A stretch of DNA of 64,000 bases, taken from Uliginosibacterium gangwonense DSM 18521. Lineage in GTDB: Bacteria > Pseudomonadota > Gammaproteobacteria > Burkholderiales > Rhodocyclaceae. A program made the position numbers and the translations under genes. This document shows, piece by piece, positions 28,804 to 36,878 of the stretch. The number at the start of each line of letters is the position of its first letter. Position 1 is the first letter of the stretch. Location: assembly GCF_000373965.1 (NCBI RefSeq), contig NZ_KB892863.1, positions 1 to 64,000 on the forward strand. Reading direction: 5' to 3'. Under the pieces are notes generated by a model. It saw nothing but the letters and a program-made list of their open reading frames with translations, was not told the origin of the DNA and searched no databases.

Positions 28804-29448
28804 ATGGGTCGTCTTTCTTTTTGTGTAAAGCCTTTGCTTTGCGCGCTGTTTTGCCTAGTAGGGCGTGCGTATGCCACAGAGGTCGCGCTGGTCGGGGTTT
28901 TTCCCGGTAAGGCTGTATTGGTGGTGGATGGAGGCGCTCCGCACACCATTGGAGTGGGGCAAACGCTAAGCGGGGTTAAGCTGGTGTCCGTTGATCGGGA
29001 AAGTGCCGTGGTGGATGTTGACGGCAGGCGAAGCAAGGTGATGGTGGGGGAGCGTCCGGTGGCGCTGGCCAGTGCAGAAGGGAAAAGCGTTTTGTTGCAG
29101 GCGGATGCGCGTGGGCATTTTTTGGCCAATGGCGCCATTAACGGTGCGGCGGTGCAATTCATGGTCGATACCGGGGCGACCAGCGTGGCCATGGGGCCGA
29201 GTGCTGCCACCCGCGCCGGTATTGTGTATACCCAGGGCACTCCGGGGGCGGCATCGACTGCCAATGGGGTGACGAGAACCTGGCAGGTGAAACTGGATAC
29301 GGTGACAATTGGTGATATCACACTCAGGAATGTGGATGCCACTGTGATGTCGCAGGAAATGCCAGTCGTGTTGCTGGGGATGAGTTTCCTCAAGCGCATG
29401 GAGATGAAACAGGAAAACTCGACCATGTTGCTCAAGCAACGTTATTAG
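28804..29448 (+). CDS. retropepsin-like aspartic protease (clan AA)
   Basis: A 214-residue exported protein with an N-terminal signal (about residues 1-24, cleavage after AYA). The C-terminal half is a single-lobe retropepsin fold with the active-site FMVDTGATSVAMG motif and a later MPVVLLGMSFLKRM segment, as in TIGR02281 proteins. An N-terminal SH3-like segment (about 27-90) precedes it. It would act as a dimer in the periplasm. It lies divergently from gspC, but no functional link to secretion is shown. Confidence 0.87.
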   Translation: MGRLSFCVKPLLCALFCLVGRAYATEVALVGVFPGKAVLVVDGGAPHTIGVGQTLSGVKLVSVDRESAVVDVDGRRSKVMVGERPVALASAEGKSVLLQADARGHFLANGAINGAAVQFMVDTGATSVAMGPSAATRAGIVYTQGTPGAASTANGVTRTWQVKLDTVTIGDITLRNVDATVMSQEMPVVLLGMSFLKRMEMKQENSTMLLKQRY

Positions 29449-29461
29449 CGCCTCATACGGT

Positions 29462-30064
29462 ATGTTCCCCCGTAATGCCAATGAGATGCGGCGGCTTTGT
29501 CAACATGCGGATGCGTTTTCCCGACACTGCCCGGCTCAGTCCGTACCCGATACGGTGATCGCATCTGCGGTGCTGATTCTCTTGCAGGCACATGAGGATG
29601 GCCTGCATGTGTTGCTGACTCGCCGTACAGAACATCTGCGTCATCATGCAGGGCAAATCAGTTTTCCGGGTGGGCGCAGGGAAGAGCAGGACGCTACCGC
29701 TGTGCGGACTGCCTTGAGAGAGGCGCAGGAGGAAGTGGGCGTTGTTCCAAGTGACGTTGAAGTCCTGGGGTGTCTTCCGGATTTTCTCGTTCCGAGTGGT
29801 TTTTTGATTACGCCGGTGTTGGGCTTGCTTCAGCGGCCGGCAAAGCTTGTACTAGATGATTTCGAGGTGGCGGAAGCCTTTGAGGTGCCCTTGGCGCATC
29901 TGATGCAACGCATTCGTTACCAGCAGCACCGCCTCCAGTGGCAGGGCTCGGTACGCCATGTCCATGCGGTGGCGTATCAGGGACGCTTCGTCTGGGGGGC
30001 TACAGCCGGTATCCTCGTGATGTTGGCCGATTTTCTGTCGTTTGCTTATCAGGCAAAGGTTTGA
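29462..30064 (+). CDS. Nudix CoA pyrophosphatase-type hydrolase
   Basis: A 200-residue Nudix protein with the complete Nudix box GGRREEQDATAVRTALREAQ continuing EEVGV. The preceding HHAGQISFPGG is the extra CoA-specific signature of the NudL/PCD1 group. It should cleave CoA or related nucleoside diphosphates. It follows the protease gene by 13 bases, so they are probably co-transcribed. Confidence 0.9.
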   Translation: MFPRNANEMRRLCQHADAFSRHCPAQSVPDTVIASAVLILLQAHEDGLHVLLTRRTEHLRHHAGQISFPGGRREEQDATAVRTALREAQEEVGVVPSDVEVLGCLPDFLVPSGFLITPVLGLLQRPAKLVLDDFEVAEAFEVPLAHLMQRIRYQQHRLQWQGSVRHVHAVAYQGRFVWGATAGILVMLADFLSFAYQAKV

Positions 30065-30202
30065 ATACTTGTTGCATTTGTGCCAACTGTCACCATCTGC
30101 CCTGAAGATGGCATAGGTCTTGATGCCGAGTATGCTATCTTCGGAAGAACCGACCCTTTTAACATTATTTTTGAGTAGTCTGGCCACCGTGCCACTTTTG
30201 CG

Positions 30203-31132
30203 ATGACCTTAGTATCCCTCATGTTGGCTCTGGTACTTGAGCAGTGGAAACCTTTCAAAGCGGCACGGTATCTGTACCCGCTTTTGGAGAGCCTGGGGCA
30301 GTATTTTGAAGACCGCTTCAATGATGGTCAGGCCAAGCACGGCGCTATTGCCTGGTGCCTGCTGGTTTTGCCACCGACTGTCTTGGTGGCGGTTGCCTAC
30401 TTTCTGATCTATACCACGCACCCATTTCTGGCGCTGCTGTTCAATATGGTGGTGCTGTACTGCACGATGGGGTTCCGGCACTCCAGCCATTTCTTCACCC
30501 GTATCCACTCCAGCCTGAGAGCCCAGGATCTGCCTGAGGCCAGAAAGCTGCTGGGTGAGTGGCGGGGGCATCTGCATGAGTTGAGCAGCACTAACGAAGT
30601 GGTACGCCTGACCATTGAGGAAGGGATTGTTGGCTCCCATCGCCAGGTATTTGCCGTGATCGTCTGGTTCGTGCTCATGCCCGTGCCTGGGCCTTGCGGG
30701 GCGGTGTTCTATCGTATGTCCGAGTATTACGCCAGAACCTGGGGGAAGCGCAAAGACCCGGCGTTTGGGGAATTTGGCAGCTTTGCGGCCCAGGTTTTTG
30801 AGTTGATTGAGTGGTTACCTGCACGGATTACCGCGATCGGCTTCTCGTTCATGGGTGATTTTGAGGATGCTGCTCATTGCTGGCGCACCCAGGCCACTTT
30901 GTGGGTCAATCGCATTGAGGGGATTTTGCTGTCGGCAGGTGCCGGGGCGCTTGGTGTACGTCTTGGTCAGCCGATTCATCAAAATGGTGAAACCATTGAT
31001 CGTCCCGAGTTGGGTACGGGCGACGAAGCGGAGGTTGATCATCTGCAGAGCTTTATTGGTCTTGTGCGCAGAACCCTGGTGCTGAATCTGCTGCTCGTGA
31101 TCCTGCTTGGCTTTACCCGGGTGATCGGCTGA
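30203..31132 (+). CDS. CobD/CbiB family membrane protein
   Basis: A 309-residue integral membrane protein related to adenosylcobinamide-phosphate synthase (CbiB/CobD). There are hydrophobic helices near residues 50-90, 150-170 and 285-305. Family-like segments include HSSHFFTRIHSSLRAQDL and GSHRQVFAVIVWFVLMPVPG. No other cobalamin genes are near. This betaproteobacterial version commonly follows a CoA Nudix gene, so it may be a paralogue with another role. Confidence 0.82.
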   Translation: MTLVSLMLALVLEQWKPFKAARYLYPLLESLGQYFEDRFNDGQAKHGAIAWCLLVLPPTVLVAVAYFLIYTTHPFLALLFNMVVLYCTMGFRHSSHFFTRIHSSLRAQDLPEARKLLGEWRGHLHELSSTNEVVRLTIEEGIVGSHRQVFAVIVWFVLMPVPGPCGAVFYRMSEYYARTWGKRKDPAFGEFGSFAAQVFELIEWLPARITAIGFSFMGDFEDAAHCWRTQATLWVNRIEGILLSAGAGALGVRLGQPIHQNGETIDRPELGTGDEAEVDHLQSFIGLVRRTLVLNLLLVILLGFTRVIG

Positions 31133-31136
31133 GGCT

Positions 31137-32090
31137 TTACTGCTGCTGCAAGGCCCAGTGTGAGACCTGTTCCAGTATCTGGGCCTGATGATCTGGTTGC
31201 AGGCAGTCAACGGTCTGCACCTCAGGCCATGTCTGTTTGAATTGTCGCATCCAGGTGATCTGGCGTTTGGCCAGTTGGCGGGTTGCGGCAATCCCCTTGA
31301 AGCGCATCTGTTCAAAATCGATTTCACCGTTGATGTATTCCCACATCTGGCGGTATCCCACACAGCGCATTGAGGCCATGTTTGGGGAGAGCGTGTATTG
31401 GGTGAGTAGCTTGCGTACTTCCTGTTCAAACCCGGCTGTGAGCATGGCGTCAAAACGCTGGGCGATCCGCTCGTGCAGCACAGCCCGATCGGAGGGTTCC
31501 AGGGCAATTCTCAGGAAGGGCAGAGGCGTCTCATCTAGCGGTGAGCGTTTGTTGTAATTTTCCGCCAGAGATTGCCCGCTCAGTCGCACGATTTCCAATG
31601 CCCGCTGGATGCGTTGCGCGTCGTTGGGATTCAGGCGGGCGGCTGCTTCGGGGTCGAGTTCTGCCAAGTCCGTGTGCAAGGCTGGCCAGCCTTTTTCGCG
31701 TGCTGCCTGCTCAATTTCTTCCCTCAATGCGCCGTCTGCCTGGGGGAGATCCGACAAGCCATCATGCAAGGCTTTGAAATACAACATGGTTCCACCCACC
31801 AATATCGGTGTGCGGCCACGGCGACAGATTTCGTTGATCAAGGTGAGGGCGTCACTGCGGAATTGGGCTGCGGAGTAGCTTTCCTCCGGGCTGACGATGT
31901 TGATCAGGTGCTGAGGGCAACTCGCCAACTCGGTAGCGGTGGGTTTTGCCGTACCAATGTCCATGTCGCGGTACACCAGTGCTGAATCCACACTGACAAT
32001 TTCCACGGGAAATTGGGATGCCACGGCCAGAGCCGCAGCTGTTTTACCCGATGCGGTCGGCCCCATCAGAAAGACGGCGTGTTGTTTCAT
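31137..32090 (-). CDS. miaA: tRNA dimethylallyltransferase
   Basis: A 317-residue enzyme that adds dimethylallyl to N6 of A37 in tRNAs reading UNN codons. Seen: P-loop [16 protein letters not shown] at residue 10, [16 protein letters not shown], the substrate motif [19 protein letters not shown], and the C-terminal [12 protein letters not shown] tRNA-binding segment. The gene is convergent with the CobD-like gene (four bases apart). It does not lie beside hfq, as it often does elsewhere. Confidence 0.97.
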   Translation of the reverse strand: MKQHAVFLMGPTASGKTAAALAVASQFPVEIVSVDSALVYRDMDIGTAKPTATELASCPQHLINIVSPEESYSAAQFRSDALTLINEICRRGRTPILVGGTMLYFKALHDGLSDLPQADGALREEIEQAAREKGWPALHTDLAELDPEAAARLNPNDAQRIQRALEIVRLSGQSLAENYNKRSPLDETPLPFLRIALEPSDRAVLHERIAQRFDAMLTAGFEQEVRKLLTQYTLSPNMASMRCVGYRQMWEYINGEIDFEQMRFKGIAATRQLAKRQITWMRQFKQTWPEVQTVDCLQPDHQAQILEQVSHWALQQQ

Positions 32091-32302
32091 GCGTCAAAAG
32101 TCATTGGATATTTGTTGTTGAGTTTAACGGCTTTCATTCATTTTTGCTGAAGATAAGGCTTGTTTTGACGTGGTTTGTGGATGACAAAGCGGTAATCTCC
32201 GCTCTTTTATCCGCCAAATATGCGTCACAAGGCGTTACAATTGGAAAAAATTAGACTGCGAGACCTGAATGCGGGTCACCGCGCTATGGAAATGGAGGAT
32301 TC

Positions 32303-33610
32303 GTGGGAGTCAGGAGCTTGGCAAGCTATGCGTACTCTATTTTGGTGCGCAATATCCATTACTTCGAGCCACGTTTTTTGCCTTTTGGTTTGGCGGCGGT
32401 TCTGGGGTTTCCCTGCTTTTATCTGGTATGGCACTACATATTTCCTCAGGCCTATGAGAGTCTCTCTTTACGCTTGATAGGTTCGGCGATATTTATCCCG
32501 ATCATCTTTGCTAGGCGTTGGCCTGCTCGCCTGCAACGCTTCCTTCCCGCATATTGGTATCTGGCGATTCTGTATGCCCTGCCGTTTTTCTTCACATTCA
32601 TGCTGTTGAAGAACGCAGGCTCCAGCACCTGGGTGCTGTCTGCCTTGTCGGCGGTTTTTCTGATGGTGCTCTTGCTGGATTGGTTGAATCTGTTCATCCA
32701 GTTCTTTCTGGGCGTGGGGCTGGCCTGGTTGGCCTACTGCATGACGACTACGGCACCAAGCATCGGCTTCCTGACGCTTGAACATGTGCCCATTTTTTTG
32801 TTCATTGTTGTCTTGGGGGCGCTGGCAAATTACAACTCCCAAGTGGTCAAGCACGAAAGAATGCGCGCCATGTTGATCGCTGCCAGTACGGTGGCGCATG
32901 AATTGAGGACGCCTTTGCTGGGAATCAAGGCTGGGGCTGCGGGTTTGAAGCGCCATCTGCCTGCATTGCTCGACGCCTATCGGCAAGCCAGCCAGGCCAA
33001 ACTACAAGTGCCACCGATACGTGGTGCGTACTTGGATTCCATGGCTGGGGTGTTGGAGCGGATTGAATCCGAAGTGGATTGTTCAAATACCGCAATCGAT
33101 ATCTTATTGATGAACACCCGAACGTTTAACATCAATGAAATCGAGCTTTCCGCATGCTCGATCCGCTCCTGTGTCGAAGCCGCCTTGCGGCGCTATCCCT
33201 TTAGCTCGGAACGAGAGCGTGCGCAGGTGGCATGGGAGGGGGGGGATGAGTTTACGTTTTGGGGAAATGAGTTGCTGACCGTCCATGTTTTGTTCAATCT
33301 ACTCAAGAACGCTGTCTATCATGTCGCTAAAGCAGGGAAAGGGCAGATTTGTATCCGCTTGAGCCGGGATCATGACCATGGGCATCTGATCTTTCGGGAT
33401 ACCGGGCCTGGAATTCCGCCACACGTACTGTCACACATATTTACTCGGTTCTACTCATGGTCTGGGGCGCATAATAACGGCTCCAGAGCAGGGATCGGGT
33501 TGGCGTATTGCCGAAGTGTGATGCAGGCTTTTGGCGGAACCATTACATGCAAATCGGTAGCTGGCGAGTACAGCGAGTTCGTTTTAACCTTTCCTGTGGT
33601 AAACGGCTGA
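32303..33610 (+). CDS. membrane sensor histidine kinase of a Cqs/Lqs/Jqs-type quorum-sensing locus
   Basis: A 435-residue kinase with GTG start and GGAGG upstream. Six or more hydrophobic helices fill residues 22-180, with almost no periplasmic domain, like the CqsS ligand-binding bundle. The dimerisation box is VAHELRTPLLGIKAG with phospho-acceptor His199. A long helical segment follows, then the ATPase domain: FNLLKNAVYHVAK (about 328), FRDTGPGIPPHV (about 364) and SRAGIGLAYCRSVM (about 395). No receiver is fused. The stop overlaps the start of the response regulator gene (TGATG), so the two are translationally coupled. The signal would be the alpha-hydroxyketone made by the neighbouring synthase; that is inference from context. 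Confidence 0.85.
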   Translation: MGVRSLASYAYSILVRNIHYFEPRFLPFGLAAVLGFPCFYLVWHYIFPQAYESLSLRLIGSAIFIPIIFARRWPARLQRFLPAYWYLAILYALPFFFTFMLLKNAGSSTWVLSALSAVFLMVLLLDWLNLFIQFFLGVGLAWLAYCMTTTAPSIGFLTLEHVPIFLFIVVLGALANYNSQVVKHERMRAMLIAASTVAHELRTPLLGIKAGAAGLKRHLPALLDAYRQASQAKLQVPPIRGAYLDSMAGVLERIESEVDCSNTAIDILLMNTRTFNINEIELSACSIRSCVEAALRRYPFSSERERAQVAWEGGDEFTFWGNELLTVHVLFNLLKNAVYHVAKAGKGQICIRLSRDHDHGHLIFRDTGPGIPPHVLSHIFTRFYSWSGAHNNGSRAGIGLAYCRSVMQAFGGTITCKSVAGEYSEFVLTFPVVNG

Positions 33611-34641
33611 TGCGGAGTATGGAAATACCACCGTTTTACTATCCGACTACGGTTATGTTTGTTGACGATAGTCGGGATTTTCTGTCGAATTTGAGCTTGC
33701 AGCTTGATGCTGGTTTGGCTTTTAGCCTGTATGACTCTCCTAATCAGGCATTGGGGGCGTTGAATACTGTGTCCAATCAGCCTTCGCTGGCTGAGCGTTT
33801 CTTTTCCATTTCTCGCCGTGCTGATGGGGATGGGCACCATGTGCTCGACCTGAACCTGGATAATGTGCTCCGGGAGGTGCATAACGAGCACCGGTTCGAG
33901 CAGGTCTCGGTAGTGGTGGTCGACTTTGAAATGCCCGAGATCAACGGTCTGGAGTTCTGCAAAGGAATCAAGAATCCTGCCATCAAGAAAATCCTCCTGA
34001 CTGGCAAAGCGGGTGAGAAGGTGGCGGTACAAGCGTTCAACCTGGGGTTGATAGACCGTTTCATTGTCAAACAGGATGAAGACGTCATCCCGATTCTGAA
34101 CCGCGCCATCGTGGATCTGCAAAATGCCTATTTCAGCCGCCAAGGGCGCATGATTCTGGATGCGCTGCTGCTGGGGTCGCATACATTTTTACGTGATCAG
34201 GTCTTTGCCAAGGAATTTGAGCAAATCTGCAAGCGTCTGGGAATTGTGGAGTGTTATCTGACGGGTGCGCCAGAGGGCATCATGATGCTGGATGCCAACG
34301 CCAAGGCCACACTGATGATTGTGCAGACGGAAGATGGCATGTTCAAGCAGTTTGAGTCTGCCTATGAACTGGCGGCGCCGCGATTCGTGCTGACGGAATT
34401 GAAAAACAACAAGTCTGTGTCCTACCTGGGGGCAGGACGTGGGCAAGGTGGCGCTGATCAGGCCGTGGATTGGTCGCGCTGTCTTTATCCCGCCACCGAA
34501 CTGCAAGGGGCAGAACCCTATTATTACGCGCTGGTTCCAGAACCTACGGGTTTTCCATTGGGGGGCGTGGTGTCTTACAACACCTTCCTGACTTGGAGTG
34601 ACCAGCAGGGAATCAACGCGGCCAGCGGTGGAGCAAGATAG
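33610..34641 (+). CDS. atypical response regulator (LqsR/JqsR-like)
   Basis: A 343-residue protein. The receiver has the acidic pair Asp19-Asp20 (MFVDDSRD), the phospho-acceptor Asp105 (VVVVDFEMPEINGLEF) and LTGKAGEK with the conserved Thr and Lys. The spacing between acidic pair and phospho-acceptor is about 85 residues instead of about 40, so the domain carries an insertion (about residues 55-98). The C-terminal ~190 residues contain no helix-turn-helix, GGDEF or other output domain that I recognise. The first codon overlaps the kinase stop. The organisation resembles LqsR of Legionella and JqsR of Janthinobacterium, which is my basis for the name; output is unknown. Confidence 0.82.
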   Translation: MRSMEIPPFYYPTTVMFVDDSRDFLSNLSLQLDAGLAFSLYDSPNQALGALNTVSNQPSLAERFFSISRRADGDGHHVLDLNLDNVLREVHNEHRFEQVSVVVVDFEMPEINGLEFCKGIKNPAIKKILLTGKAGEKVAVQAFNLGLIDRFIVKQDEDVIPILNRAIVDLQNAYFSRQGRMILDALLLGSHTFLRDQVFAKEFEQICKRLGIVECYLTGAPEGIMMLDANAKATLMIVQTEDGMFKQFESAYELAAPRFVLTELKNNKSVSYLGAGRGQGGADQAVDWSRCLYPATELQGAEPYYYALVPEPTGFPLGGVVSYNTFLTWSDQQGINAASGGAR

Positions 34642-34646
34642 CGTAG

Positions 34647-34695
34647 AAAGAGCCCGGGTCTGGCGTGTTGGGTACGCAAGTCCATCGGGCTCTTT
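34647..34695. terminator. shared bidirectional terminator between response regulator and autoinducer synthase genes
   Basis: A perfect 10-bp stem AAAGAGCCCG / CGGGCTCTTT lies between two converging genes, six bases past the stop of the regulator. The A-rich left flank and the T-rich right flank (GGGTTTTC) let it act in both directions. The 29-base interior is long for a terminator loop. Confidence 0.65.
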
Positions 34696-34732
34696 GGGTT
34701 TTCTACGATCTTGTCTGAAAACTCATCCGTAC

Positions 34733-36010
34733 TTAGGCTGCAGCTGCATTCTGGAAGTAGGGAGTTGTTTCTTTGCGGGTGTTTTTGCGCCGCGTGGATG
34801 CCCAAGCCTGCATGCCCACTTCACCCCGGATCTCTTTGCAGACTGCGACAATGCGTTCCAACTCTTCATCCGTTAGCATGCTATTGATTGACATGCGGAT
34901 CAGCGCACGATTTTTGGGTGTGGCAGGCGCACAGAAGATGGAGCCAAAAATGCCACGAGACTCCAGCGCGTCACGGAGCACAATGGTTTGTTGCTCAGTA
35001 CCAGATTCCAGCGCAATGATTTGCGCCTGACTGTCATTCAGGTTGTAGCCCAAGGCATCTAGCTCGTGACGCAGATAGGCCGAACTGGCATGCAGCCGTT
35101 GCCGCCGCCATCCTTCGGTACGAATGACTTCCAGGGTGGTATGGATTGAGGTGACTTCATGCGGGAGCAGGGTTGAGCTGAAGATTGCCGGGTTCGATTC
35201 AAACTTAAAGTATTCTGCGAACCGCTCCGAGCAAGTCACAAATCCCGCCCGCCCGGCAAATGCCTTGGCCAAACTGGCTGTACGGAAGTGGACCTTGCTG
35301 CTCAGCCCCAATGAGGCTACCAATCCTTCGCCGTAGCGGCCATGTGTGCCAAGCGAATGGGATTCATCCACCACCAGTACGCAGCCGTGGCGGGTGCCGA
35401 CGTCAACGAGTTCTTCAAGCGGGCAGAGGCTGCCATTGGTGCTGTAGACAGAGTCTACTAGGACAACCCCGGGGCCATTCTTGAGGATTTGGCGTTCCAG
35501 ATGCTCCATGTCGTTGTGATGGAACATGATGCTCGTCGCACCCGCTGCACGGATGCCTTCCCACAGCGACATGTGGGCCTGCATGTCCACATACACGGGG
35601 ATCGTGGCGTCAGCGATGGATTGCACAAGCCCGGTGTTGGCCAAAAAGCCGGATTGACAGAGTACGCCAGATTCTGCCCCCATGAAATTGGCTAGGCGTT
35701 TTTCCAGATTGAGCAGCGGGTTGTCTCCATGCAGAAAAATCCCGGACATGAGTAGTCCGCCGCCTTCAGCTAACATGCATTCTGATGTGCGTTGAAGAAT
35801 CTGTGGATGACGCGCAATCGACAAATAGTCATTGCTGCTCAGGTGAATGGCGTCTTTGCCCGGATGACGTCCGCGCATGATGTGCCCGCCCCCCCAAGTC
35901 TTGGTGACGCGCTCACGATAATAGCCATCTACCCGAGTGGACAGGAAGGCGGGGTCGGGTGCGTGTGTAAAGGCGGGAAGGCGGTTCAGGTTAGCAACTG
36001 CTGAGTTCAT
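34733..36010 (-). CDS. cqsA: alpha-hydroxyketone quorum-sensing autoinducer synthase (CqsA/LqsA/JqsA type)
   Basis: A 425-residue PLP enzyme of the alpha-oxoamine synthase family. Beyond the general family fold (LSSNDYLSIARHP, SGIFLHGDNPLL, VVDESHSLGTHGRYGEG), it shows the CqsA-type opening with an RVTKTWGGGHIMRG segment and lacks the features of BioF, Kbl or HemA. The PLP-lysine is Lys249 in ASLAKAFAGRAGF. ATG 36010 has AGGAG upstream. It should condense an acyl-CoA with a small amino donor (SAM or aminobutyrate in known cases) to give a long-chain aminoketone/hydroxyketone signal. Convergent with its likely sensor genes. The closest relatives of the enzyme cannot be ranked by eye. Confidence 0.88.
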   Translation of the reverse strand: MNSAVANLNRLPAFTHAPDPAFLSTRVDGYYRERVTKTWGGGHIMRGRHPGKDAIHLSSNDYLSIARHPQILQRTSECMLAEGGGLLMSGIFLHGDNPLLNLEKRLANFMGAESGVLCQSGFLANTGLVQSIADATIPVYVDMQAHMSLWEGIRAAGATSIMFHHNDMEHLERQILKNGPGVVLVDSVYSTNGSLCPLEELVDVGTRHGCVLVVDESHSLGTHGRYGEGLVASLGLSSKVHFRTASLAKAFAGRAGFVTCSERFAEYFKFESNPAIFSSTLLPHEVTSIHTTLEVIRTEGWRRQRLHASSAYLRHELDALGYNLNDSQAQIIALESGTEQQTIVLRDALESRGIFGSIFCAPATPKNRALIRMSINSMLTDEELERIVAVCKEIRGEVGMQAWASTRRKNTRKETTPYFQNAAAA

Positions 36011-36411
36011 GGTTTCTCCTAGATAAAAAGAATGAGAGGCGCAAAACTAAGGACTTATGACGAACGTCAGGATCGATCCATCACTGCACGCGGCGAATAA
36101 CTGCAAGCAGGACGGAAATAATTTAACGTAGCGAAACAATCTTCGCTGTGCCAAAACATCCATTTTGCGTAGCACTTTTGATATCTATGGAAGGGCGTTG
36201 GGAGAAACCACAACTTGAGCGCTTGTTCCTGGCAAGTTGTCAGCCTTATCCTGCAAGATGGGGCATGGTGCAGGCATAACGTCTTGCTATGCCTGCACTT
36301 TCGCGCGGCAGACCGTGATCAGGCTTTATGGATGAAAAATTCTTATGCTGTCGCAATCCGGTAATGGGCGACAGTGGGCGATGAAGGGTGCCAGAGGAGA
36401 GGCCAAACGAA
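36011..36411. other. 400-base non-coding region upstream of the autoinducer synthase
   Basis: No convincing reading frame is seen on either strand. It should carry the promoter of the synthase gene (minus strand). AT-rich bits occur near 36115-36140 and 36175-36190. I could not fix a -35/-10 pair or a regulator site. The frame on the plus strand at 36374-36682 is the antisense of the small basic protein gene. Confidence 0.5.
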
Positions 36412-36437
36412 AGAGGCTCTGACTAATCAGAGCCTCT
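36412..36437 (-). terminator. rho-independent terminator of the small basic protein gene
   Basis: A perfect 11-bp stem AGAGGCTCTGA / TCAGAGCCTCT with CTAA loop. On the minus strand it is followed by TTCGTTTGG, a modest T-run. It lies 90 bases past the stop of the 44-residue protein. Confidence 0.75.
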
Positions 36438-36526
36438 GGCGGATTGCTACAACGCATCAGTACCTTGGGGCCGGTCAGACTGTCATGTTTGACGGCTGGA
36501 GGCCTAAAGAAGTGGCGCGGATTGAA

Positions 36527-36661
36527 TTACTGAGAGGAGGGGAACAACTGCTGAATCGTCTTGGAATGGCGTTTGGCGGCCTTGACCAAGCGTTTTTCTT
36601 TCAAACCCATAACTGGAGTTTTTTTGGTTTCCTTGTTGCCATGTTGTTCCTTGTGACTCAT
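36527..36661 (-). CDS. small basic 44-residue conserved-type protein
   Basis: A short frame starting at ATG 36661 with a near-ideal AGGAGG seven bases upstream, and its own terminator downstream. The product is very rich in Lys, starts MSHKEQHGNKETKK and ends KTIQQLFPSSQ. Similar short Lys-rich proteins with an N-K-E-x-K-K pattern occur in other betaproteobacteria, as far as I recall. It is not a ribosomal protein that I know. The longer frame to 36724 adds an unlikely leader. Function is unknown. Confidence 0.7.
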   Translation of the reverse strand: MSHKEQHGNKETKKTPVMGLKEKRLVKAAKRHSKTIQQLFPSSQ

Positions 36662-36878
36662 GCAAGCCTCCTGAGTGGATGATTGGGAACGAACTACCAA
36701 GTCGGGCACCCCGACTCTATCCACTATAGGCTTGGTTTGATGTTTTGTATGGGGACGATGTCTGCCCAGGCGGCAGATGCCCGCTTAGCGGCAGCTAGAC
36801 TGGGGTTGCGGGTATGTTTGCAATTCTGTTGCGAGGACGTGTCTGACGCCCTCGCTTGATAGAGCTTGAAACCGACCC

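Noticed and set aside
34733-36010. Reading the PLP enzyme as BioF or glycine C-acetyltransferase
   Set aside because: Its position beside the coupled kinase and regulator genes and its N-terminal segment fit CqsA-type enzymes better; no biotin or threonine genes are near.
36374-36682. 102-codon plus-strand frame
   Set aside because: It covers the terminator and antisense of the small basic protein gene and lacks a ribosome site.
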